Positions 15,848-21,597 of a stretch of 21,900 bases of DNA are shown piece by piece. The stretch spans positions 1 through 21,900 of the forward strand of contig CAYGFD010000009.1 of the NCBI GenBank assembly GCA_964349095.1, given 5' to 3'. The notes beneath the pieces were generated by a model. The model had not been told where the DNA came from. It was given only the letters and a program-made list of their open reading frames with translations, and searched no databases. The position numbers and the translations under genes are program-made. Numbering within the stretch: position 1 is the stretch's first letter; the number at the start of each line of letters is the position of its first letter. The DNA is from UBA10001 sp964349095. GTDB taxonomy: Bacteria; Patescibacteriota; Patescibacteriia; Veblenbacterales; UBA10138.

Positions 15848-16921
15848 TTATTTATGTATTTCTCTAAGCGCTAGCCCAATAGCGGTTGCGAAACGTGGGG
15901 CAATATCTTGTAGCAACACCTTTAATTCTACTGGATAAGAGACTTGTGACCAAGGGTCGCCGATAATAACTTTTAATTGAAAAACTTCTTCTAAATATTC
16001 TTGGAAATGGGGTAAAAATGAAGAACCTCCAGTCAAGATTATTTTTTCAATTGAACCGCTAGCAGCGTCGGCTTGATATAAAGACTGCGAATACTTCATT
16101 TCATTAATTATTGGAGACACGGTATCGCGAATAGTGTTTGGCACACCAGTGTTGGCTTGTCCGCGCTCTAACCCGACATCGCGCTTAAACTGTTCGGCCC
16201 GAGTCTGATCAATATTTAAACTGGCACTGATTGCTTTTGTGACTGTCACGCCACCAACGTCTAAACTGCGATTAAAAACTGGAATTAAATCTTCAACTAT
16301 CACAATGTCAGTTGTCAGCGCGCCGATGTCTACAATCATAACCGTTGAGTTGTCGTTACCAAGCATTGCGCGACTAATAGCAAAAGCCTCGGTCTCTAAG
16401 CTTATTAACTCAATATTGGCCTGCTGGAAGATATCCAGATACTGTTTAACTAAATTTTTAGGAGCGGCTGTTAGCAAAACTCTAATGCCTTTTTCTGTAA
16501 AACCCGATTTATTTTTAACCTGTACTGCGTCCTTCTTGGGGTGAAGGATTTTCCAGTCCAAAATCATCTCATCGAGTGGTAGAGGGACTATCTTTTTAGC
16601 CTCATAATTCAGCGCCTGCCCAACTTCACGCTCATTCATTACTGGGAGGTTTAAAACTGAGGAAAAAACAGCGAAAGTTGGTAAGGCAGCGACTGCTTTA
16701 CGACTACTAACACGGGCTTTTGTTAAAATTGACTGCAAAGTTTTGGCTGAGCGTTCAATTTTATCGTGAATATTTAATTGGATCTCATTAACTGGAACTT
16801 CAGCAAAACCATAGGTCTCTAGTCGAGCGTGACCAGCAACGTTAGATAACTCAACTAGCTTAATACTAGCTGTGCCCAAATCAATTCCTAAATAGGATCT
16901 TTTAGAGGTAAATAAACTCAT
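15848..16921 (-). CDS. pilM: Type IV pilus assembly ATPase-fold protein
   Basis: PilM is an actin-like (FtsA/SHS2-domain) cytoplasmic protein that binds PilN and PilB. The 357 residues contain the phosphate-1 motif YLGIDLGTASIKLVEL (10-25), the SHS2 domain start VRVSS...AVAALPTF region, phosphate-2 MIVDIGALTTDIVIVED near 194-210 and the adenosine motif IILTGGSSFLPHFQEYL near 295-311. The length is normal. It is the first gene of the core pilus run and has a candidate promoter about 27 bases upstream of its ATG. Confidence 0.95.
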   Translation of the reverse strand: MSLFTSKRSYLGIDLGTASIKLVELSNVAGHARLETYGFAEVPVNEIQLNIHDKIERSAKTLQSILTKARVSSRKAVAALPTFAVFSSVLNLPVMNEREVGQALNYEAKKIVPLPLDEMILDWKILHPKKDAVQVKNKSGFTEKGIRVLLTAAPKNLVKQYLDIFQQANIELISLETEAFAISRAMLGNDNSTVMIVDIGALTTDIVIVEDLIPVFNRSLDVGGVTVTKAISASLNIDQTRAEQFKRDVGLERGQANTGVPNTIRDTVSPIINEMKYSQSLYQADAASGSIEKIILTGGSSFLPHFQEYLEEVFQLKVIIGDPWSQVSYPVELKVLLQDIAPRFATAIGLALREIHK

Positions 16922-16947
16922 TAAAAAATTACTTTATTTGTCTATAT

Positions 16948-16977
16948 ATTATAACACAAAATACCTCCTCCACCCAA
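16948..16977 (-). promoter_or_regulatory. Candidate promoter of the pilM operon
   Basis: On the minus strand TATAAT (plus 16948-16953) is preceded by TGTGT, an extended -10. The -35 region 18 bases upstream is TTGGGT (16972-16977). Transcription would start near 16941, leaving a 20-nt leader. No terminator is visible between the upstream surface-protein gene and this site. Confidence 0.6.
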
Positions 16978-16997
16978 CTATTCCCTATTAAATATTT

Positions 16998-18818
16998 TTA
17001 ACGACCAAAAGATGGCAATCCTTTAGCAAAATCGCTCATTCCTGGTGGCGGATTTAGTTGAATTCTTCCGTCAGAAATAAACTTTTCTGCTGGATCTTTG
17101 GAGATAATGTCTACATAAGTTCTGCCCAATTTAAATTGACGAGCAAAAACAGAGCCAGAAATGGTTATATCTGAAGTTGAACATGCTTGTGGGTTGCTAA
17201 TTGGATCTGGATTTTGACAGGAAATAAATTTGCCACAGTTATCGTGCAAATCACCAGTTTGGTTGTCGCGTGTATTACAATAATTTCTTTCTTTGTCTAT
17301 TGTCGCTATACCAGTATCATTAATAGAACATAAGCCACCAGTTCCGCAAACTAAATTTGTGGCACACTCATAATTAAGCTTAGTGCCAGTACTACAATAA
17401 TAAACCTGTTTCGGTACACACTTGCCTACTGACCCACAAACCGCACCAAGTTTCTGACCAACACAACTACCAGCGACACTACACTCCAAACGACTATCCA
17501 CTATAGCGTCACCAAGACCACCAAGTACAATAAATGTTCCGGCAACTTCTTTTACGGTGGGGGCTATTTTCACATCACCAAGAACCAGCCAGGCAACCGA
17601 AGCGAGCTCTCTTCTATCATTAATAGCTGCTGGAAAATATGAAATGTCAGCATTAATTATTAAATCGCCCTTCACAATAATTGTACCGGTGCCGTTACCA
17701 TTAAGAGGCGCGTTTTTAAATCGAACAGGATTATTAATAGTTAATCCTGATAGCGGGGAGCTAACATAAACTTTACCGCCCAAAACCACATCGCCTCCAG
17801 TTGCGATAGCATTGGTCGTGGTTACTATATCGTCATATTTATTTACTGTATTACCAGATACTGTGGCCACTGGTTTAGACAAACCAAGAAAATCAAATCT
17901 GCCCAATTTAAAATTTAATGGTCGCTCAGTTGATTGATCCACAGTCACGTCTAATTGATAATCAGACTTTTCACAAACCGCCGCTGACCCACCGGCTGCC
18001 TGAGTACATTGCGATGTAAAACGCGTAGATAACGACCCAGCTGCTGAATCTAAAACGTGGACTAAATACTGCGCGTTATATTTGCCACTTGGTGGTGGAA
18101 AAAAAGTACTGATACGTTTTGCAAAAACATCCCCGCCTTCGGCGTGTAGATATGGAAATAATATTTCCGGACCTTGAGCAAACTGCACCCAACCAATCCC
18201 ATAGCTAGTGTCCGAGTCAGCACCGCCAGCATAGTGCCATCCATAACCTGATAAAAATATAGAATCTGGATTACTAAAATCGATGTAAAGTCCGTAATCA
18301 ACAACACCCGCATCAACCGCGTTCAACCTCATCCACCCCTCACTTCCTGGTAAACTCAAAATGCGAGCCCAGCCAGTAATATTGGCTCTTTCATTATTGG
18401 CTAAATCACAGGTAACTGGATCTCCAGCTGAATCTAAACATTCAAAAATAGCGTCGGCCGCTGTATTATCTGGCGTGGTGGCAGCACAAGTAGTACCAAA
18501 ACAAATCCAACCTAGATTAGTTGACCAGGCATAACCATTTAAAGTGCCGGCAGTTAAATCATCGTTTAGAGTTATCTTCAATCCGTATTGGACTGGTGGA
18601 TTGGCAACCGTGCAAACCGCTGGGTTATTTATAGAAACGCAATTTTGTGAATTTAAAGAAATCCAACCAGTGTTCCCACTGTAGGCCCAACCAACAACGT
18701 TATTTATATTGACCTGCGCATCGGCTGAATAGTGCCAGTACAAAACTCCCGCCACAATAAAAAATAAAGCGCACGCTACTACGCTGGCTAAGTAATATAG
18801 GCGCAGTATTTTGTTCAT
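16998..18818 (-). CDS. Cysteine-rich surface protein with repeated GW motifs
   Basis: A 606-residue exported protein with an N-terminal signal or anchor helix (about 10-28). The N-terminal third has four related repeats built round G-W/Y-A-x-S...N-x-GW: 42-55, 94-108, 148-165 and 190-212, of the form GWAYSGNTGWISL. Repeats of this kind are frequent in CPR surface proteins. A beta-rich middle (about 220-435) contains GTIIVKGDLIINADI and ASVAWLVLGDVKI...VAGTFIVLGG. Twelve cysteines crowd into 446-546. The C-terminal part starts ITISGSVFARQFKLGRTYVD and ends in NPPPGMSDFAKGLPSFGR. No enzymatic motif is seen. It lies directly upstream of pilM and may be a pilus-linked adhesin or tip protein; this is inference from position. 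Many cysteines suggest dependence on extracellular disulfide formation. Confidence 0.8.
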   Translation of the reverse strand: MNKILRLYYLASVVACALFFIVAGVLYWHYSADAQVNINNVVGWAYSGNTGWISLNSQNCVSINNPAVCTVANPPVQYGLKITLNDDLTAGTLNGYAWSTNLGWICFGTTCAATTPDNTAADAIFECLDSAGDPVTCDLANNERANITGWARILSLPGSEGWMRLNAVDAGVVDYGLYIDFSNPDSIFLSGYGWHYAGGADSDTSYGIGWVQFAQGPEILFPYLHAEGGDVFAKRISTFFPPPSGKYNAQYLVHVLDSAAGSLSTRFTSQCTQAAGGSAAVCEKSDYQLDVTVDQSTERPLNFKLGRFDFLGLSKPVATVSGNTVNKYDDIVTTTNAIATGGDVVLGGKVYVSSPLSGLTINNPVRFKNAPLNGNGTGTIIVKGDLIINADISYFPAAINDRRELASVAWLVLGDVKIAPTVKEVAGTFIVLGGLGDAIVDSRLECSVAGSCVGQKLGAVCGSVGKCVPKQVYYCSTGTKLNYECATNLVCGTGGLCSINDTGIATIDKERNYCNTRDNQTGDLHDNCGKFISCQNPDPISNPQACSTSDITISGSVFARQFKLGRTYVDIISKDPAEKFISDGRIQLNPPPGMSDFAKGLPSFGR

Positions 18819-18826
18819 ACCGCATT

Positions 18827-18855
18827 ATTATATCACATTTTTTGTCTTTTTTCAA
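18827..18855 (-). promoter_or_regulatory. Promoter of the surface-protein gene
   Basis: On the minus strand TTGAAA (plus 18850-18855), a 17-base spacer ending in TGTGA, and TATAAT (18827-18832). The predicted start near 18820 is only about two bases before the ATG at 18818, so the message would be almost leaderless; no Shine-Dalgarno is possible. It is back to back with the promoter of the Cas2-like gene. Confidence 0.78.
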
Positions 18856-18920
18856 TGGCTAAAAACCGTCACAGCTGATCGCCATCATCACCTAATAATT
18901 CAACCACCCATACTAAACCC

Positions 18921-18965
18921 TAGTGTGGGGAAATATCCACGATCGTGGATATTTCCCCACATTGA
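18921..18965. repeat. 45-bp direct repeat with 36-bp perfect palindrome, left copy
   Basis: The core 18925-18960 is a perfect palindrome: GTGGGGAAATATCCACGA followed by its exact reverse complement, with GATC at the centre. One more T-A pair extends it to 38 bp. The asymmetric flanks TAG on the left and TTGA on the right are also shared with the right copy at 19527-19571, so the pair are direct repeats 606 bases apart. Each half has GTGG and CCAC at its ends, allowing smaller hairpins inside the arms. Confidence 0.97.
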
Positions 18966-18972
18966 TTTGTGC

Positions 18973-18978
18973 TAAAAT
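18973..18978 (+). promoter_or_regulatory. Extended -10 of the Cas2-like gene
   Basis: TGTGC-TAAAAT with the hexamer at 18973-18978. The -35 position (18950-18955, TATTTC) falls inside the right arm of the palindrome and is weak. The predicted start at about 18985 is the A of the ATG, so the message would be leaderless. A protein bound to the palindrome would cover the -35 region. Confidence 0.6.
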
Positions 18979-18984
18979 ATTGGT

Positions 18985-19503
18985 ATGGCGAGTACACAAA
19001 GCAAAACCATACTACAACAAATATTTAAGTACATTTCTTTAGGCTACACTATCGCCTACGAGATGAAACGATTCCAATCTGTATATATCACTGGCAATGG
19101 TCATGAACGAGTATTACAAATAAAAAAGAATCGGGAATTGAAGCAGTGGCGAGACGCTATTCGACAACTTAAGCGTTCAAAATTTATCACTGATAAGGTG
19201 GTTGGAGAGAGGTTGGTGATTGCGCTAACTAACAAAGCTAGGCGCAAGTTTTTAGTTCAGCAAATCAACACGAGTTCGGTAGCGGCGATCGGCAAATCAA
19301 CCTTGGTAATTTACGACGTACCAGAAGGGGTTCGGGGTGCAAGAGACGAATTAAGATTATTTTTAAAAAATACTGGCTTCAAGCAGATGCAGAAAAGTGT
19401 TTGGTACCTAAATAAGAACGTTGTCAGTATCGTAAACAGTTTAATATCGGAACTAAAAATAAGAGATTGGGTAAGGGTATTTTTAGCCGAAGTAATAAAT
19501 TAA
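18985..19503 (+). CDS. Winged-helix protein with C-terminal Cas2/PaaX-C-like domain
   Basis: A 172-residue basic protein. Residues 8-90 are a likely winged helix: helices ILQQIFKYISLGYTIAYEM and ELKQWRDAIRQLKRSKFI, then the wing VVGERLVIALTNKARRKFL. Residues about 104-172 match the ferredoxin-like fold of PaaX C-terminal and Cas2 domains: strand STLVIYDVPE with Asp111 where Cas2 has its metal-binding aspartate, helix ARDELRLFLKNTGFKQMQKSVWY, strand NVVSIVNSLI, strand DWVRVFLAEV. Proteins of this architecture are common in Patescibacteria and are often labelled PaaX-like regulators or Cas2. No CRISPR array, Cas1 or phenylacetate gene is nearby. The gene is opposite in direction to the pilus cluster and framed by the palindromic repeats. 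Sequence-specific binding of the palindrome is the simplest hypothesis; nuclease activity on it is an alternative. Confidence 0.85.
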   Translation: MASTQSKTILQQIFKYISLGYTIAYEMKRFQSVYITGNGHERVLQIKKNRELKQWRDAIRQLKRSKFITDKVVGERLVIALTNKARRKFLVQQINTSSVAAIGKSTLVIYDVPEGVRGARDELRLFLKNTGFKQMQKSVWYLNKNVVSIVNSLISELKIRDWVRVFLAEVIN

Positions 19504-19526
19504 CTATTTAAAACTACCCTTAATAT

Positions 19527-19571
19527 TAGTGTGGGGAAATATCCACGATCGTGGATATTTCCCCACATTGA
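19527..19571. repeat. 45-bp direct repeat with 36-bp perfect palindrome, right copy
   Basis: Identical to 18921-18965; palindrome core at 19531-19566. It starts 24 bases after the stop of the Cas2-like gene. As RNA it would form an 18-bp stem, but no U run follows on either strand, so it is not a standard intrinsic terminator. Confidence 0.97.
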
Positions 19572-19689
19572 GATTGGATTGATATTTGGGATTGGTGGGG
19601 TAGAAAAGGTGGGCGGAATAATGGGGGGTAATTTTTTGTATTGTAGAACGGCTTAAAAATAATGGTTTTAAATGATTGTTCTACAAGGG
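19572..19689. other. Gene-free stretch with G-runs and an inverted repeat
   Basis: No coding signal is seen. Four runs of three or more G occur on the plus strand (19588-19590, 19597-19600, 19611-19613, 19623-19628). A 9-bp perfect inverted repeat follows: TTGTAGAAC at 19641-19649 and GTTCTACAA at 19678-19686, with an inner TTAAAA/TTTTAA pair (19653-19658, 19666-19671). It ends three bases before the -35 of the next gene, so it could be an operator. Confidence 0.5.
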
Positions 19690-19718
19690 TTGACAAAACT
19701 TGATTTTTATACTATATT
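19690..19718 (+). promoter_or_regulatory. Promoter of the sorting-domain gene
   Basis: TTGACA at 19690-19695, a 17-base spacer, and TATATT at 19713-19718: consensus -35 and good -10. Predicted start near 19726, leaving a leader of about 133 nt. Confidence 0.8.
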
Positions 19719-19750
19719 TAAATGTTTTTGATGTATTATTAATAAGTGAT

Positions 19751-19850
19751 CTCCTTTAAATAGTTTGCTTAATAGAGTAGATAACAGTACTTGCCTATTG
19801 TGCTAAGCAAACTATTTTCCAAACTAATGATTCACGCCTCAAAGGAGGGG
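19751..19850 (+). promoter_or_regulatory. Structured 5' leader with possible anti-Shine-Dalgarno
   Basis: A perfect 14-bp stem pairs AAATAGTTTGCTTA (19758-19771) with TAAGCAAACTATTT (19804-19817). Inside it AATAG/CTATT (19771-19775, 19795-19799) and AGTA/TACT (19776-19779, 19788-19791) can add to the stem. Directly 5' of the left arm, CTCCTTT (19751-19757) is the exact complement of the Shine-Dalgarno AAAGGAG (19841-19847). Pairing of these would hide the ribosome site next to the long stem. No known riboswitch class is recognised. Confidence 0.55.
19841..19850 (+). promoter_or_regulatory. Very strong Shine-Dalgarno
   Basis: AAAGGAGGGG, eight bases before the ATG at 19859. It is the strongest ribosome site in the window and fixes the start of the 559-residue gene. 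Confidence 0.85.
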
Positions 19851-19858
19851 CAAATATC

Positions 19859-21538
19859 ATGTTCATTAACATCCTGAAGTTCGTGGCGATCATCGCGATC
19901 GTCAACATCCTGTTCGTCGAAAACACCGACGCGCAATTCATGACTGACACCGTGGGTGGACTGTATTTGAAAGACTGGCACCCCGATATCAGTTACGCTG
20001 GCCAATGGGTTTCTGATACAACCTTCAATGGTATGAAATCTAGAGGGTTTTACTGGAATTCTGAAAACATACTGGCATGGGTTAGTTTTGATAAAGTATA
20101 CGACACACTACTCCAGGTCCCAGCTAAGTATGATTTCCGATATCTTTATGCTCCGTACGACACTACACCCGCAGTTATCAAGTTTGAATTCATGCATGAT
20201 GACAGTACGCAAACTGCGATAAATAGTATTAGTCTAAGTCCCGGCGCGGGCTTCACCAAATACGGAACGGATGTGTTTGTATCATCAGGACCAGTCGAAT
20301 TCAATAAAGTTCGGATCACTATGTCGTATGATTTTACGGCCGGTAAGCCAATAAAATTACTGTTGGCCAACCTTCGGGCAATCTACGGCGCCTGGGATAC
20401 TTTACTAGTTGAAGATTTTGTTGCACCACCACAATTTATTTCATCGTCCGTTTCTGTTGATTTTGACACAGTCGTCGTTGGTTCATCTAAAACGAAAACG
20501 GTGTCAATAAAAAACACCGGCGAGTGGATACTAAAGTTTGACAGTGTTACCATCAGCAACCCGCTTTTTACGAAAGGAATCTTCCCTAGTCAGATTGGGG
20601 CTGGTGATAGTGCAACACTTCAACTTTTCTATTCCCCTACGACCGCCGAGTCGGCCCAAGGATATTTAGTATTTGTCCATGACGCCGATAGTTCGCCAGA
20701 CACCATCACCCTTTCTGGAATTGGATATCTACCAGATTCTTCTCAAGCTGTTATTACCGGTCTGGGTGAAGGTTGGCAACTAACCAGCCGACCGTTCGTT
20801 AGGTTCGCTGACGGCAGTTTCAAGCCGTCACCGGTTTATTCGTATGGATCTTCATATATAATCGAAGACACCATGACGGTTGGTCCAGGTTACTGGCATA
20901 AGTACCAAGGAGCTGGGCAGATCACCTATGTTGGCTACGATTCAGTAACCGAGGTTACAGTCACGCTTCATCCCAAGTGGAACATCGTTGGTGCCCCGGG
21001 TGAAAATGTGGCAGTGACGGACGTTACCTCTGAGCCACCAACATTAACCTTCAGCCAATTCTTTGGCTACGATTCCGAAACTGGGTACTACGAAGCAGAC
21101 ACTTTAAAGCCTGGCCGAGCATACTGGGTCAAGGCAAGTGAGGCTGGAACTTTAACTGTTTCAGCAACACCAAGTGTCTATCCAAAGACTAGAGCAAGAA
21201 TCGTTCCCACAGATGAAGCGCCCCCGCCGCCGCCGACTGGTGGTAGCAGCACTTTGACACCGACAGGATTTCCAACTGAAATTCGGTTGGAGCAGAACTA
21301 CCCTAACCCATTTAATCCGAGTACGAGGATATCATACTTCATTCCCCGTCAGTCGAACGTCAGGATGGTTATTTACAACCTGATGGGTCAGGAAGTTAAA
21401 GTTCTGGTCAACGAAGTTCGCTCAGCAGGTAGTTATGAGGTTGAATTCAACGCCTCTCAATTGCCAAGCGGTGTATACATCTACCGCTTGATTGCTGGAG
21501 AACTTATCTCCACGAACAAAATGGTCTTAATCAAATAA
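19859..21538 (+). CDS. Secreted protein with ASH-like domain and type IX secretion C-terminal sorting domain
   Basis: A 559-residue exported protein. Residues 1-25 are a signal peptide ending ADA|Q. Residues 26-190 are a beta-rich domain I do not recognise. Residues about 195-290 resemble an ASH (ASPM-SPD2-Hydin, choice-of-anchor D) domain: VSVDFDTVVVGSSKTKTVSI...NTG...GDSATLQLFYSPT...LSGIGY. Residues 298-440 contain paired GWQLTSRPF and WNIVGAP segments with AYWVKA, usual in proteins of this type. A PPPPP linker (455-459) leads to the sorting domain (475-559): IRLEQNYPNPFNPSTRISY, VRMVIYNLMGQEVKVLV and LPSGVYIYRLIAG. That domain directs proteins to the type IX system of Bacteroidota, Ignavibacteria and relatives; no such system is visible here. 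The signal-peptide codons are richer in G and C than the rest. Acquisition by transfer is likely; a chimeric contig is the alternative. Confidence 0.9.
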   Translation: MFINILKFVAIIAIVNILFVENTDAQFMTDTVGGLYLKDWHPDISYAGQWVSDTTFNGMKSRGFYWNSENILAWVSFDKVYDTLLQVPAKYDFRYLYAPYDTTPAVIKFEFMHDDSTQTAINSISLSPGAGFTKYGTDVFVSSGPVEFNKVRITMSYDFTAGKPIKLLLANLRAIYGAWDTLLVEDFVAPPQFISSSVSVDFDTVVVGSSKTKTVSIKNTGEWILKFDSVTISNPLFTKGIFPSQIGAGDSATLQLFYSPTTAESAQGYLVFVHDADSSPDTITLSGIGYLPDSSQAVITGLGEGWQLTSRPFVRFADGSFKPSPVYSYGSSYIIEDTMTVGPGYWHKYQGAGQITYVGYDSVTEVTVTLHPKWNIVGAPGENVAVTDVTSEPPTLTFSQFFGYDSETGYYEADTLKPGRAYWVKASEAGTLTVSATPSVYPKTRARIVPTDEAPPPPPTGGSSTLTPTGFPTEIRLEQNYPNPFNPSTRISYFIPRQSNVRMVIYNLMGQEVKVLVNEVRSAGSYEVEFNASQLPSGVYIYRLIAGELISTNKMVLIK

Positions 21539-21559
21539 GACTATATCTATCGTTCCTTC

Positions 21560-21597
21560 AAAGCCTGTTTTGCAACTCATCGCAAACAGGCTTTTTT
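21560..21597 (+). terminator. Intrinsic terminator of the sorting-domain gene
   Basis: AAAGCCTGTTT (21560-21570) pairs with AAACAGGCTTT (21584-21594), with an inner GC/GC pair, and is followed by a T run (21592-21597). It lies 22 bases after the stop. On the minus strand the hairpin is followed only by TTTGAAGG, so it is mainly a plus-strand terminator. Confidence 0.9.

Larger units (their letters stand above)
18921..19571 (+). other. Palindrome-bounded cassette with a Cas2/PaaX-C-like gene
   Basis: Two identical 45-bp repeats frame exactly one gene, leaving 19 bases between left repeat and ATG and 23 bases between stop and right repeat. The compact repeat-gene-repeat layout suggests a unit that could move, be excised by recombination between direct repeats, or be self-regulated. 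No transposase motifs or target-site duplication outside the repeats were found. Mobility is a hypothesis. Confidence 0.45.

Noticed and set aside
18062..18316. 84-residue minus-strand frame within the surface-protein gene
   Set aside because: It lies wholly inside a well-supported longer gene in another frame and has no recognisable features.
18921..19571. CRISPR-Cas locus suggested by a Cas2-like domain and flanking repeats
   Set aside because: Only two repeat copies, separated by a gene and not by spacers, and no Cas1 or other cas gene in the window. The Cas2 resemblance is shared with PaaX C-terminal domains.
19527..19571. Right palindrome as an intrinsic terminator
   Set aside because: The hairpin would be strong, but no U run follows on either strand and the same sequence lies upstream of the gene, so a termination-only role does not fit.
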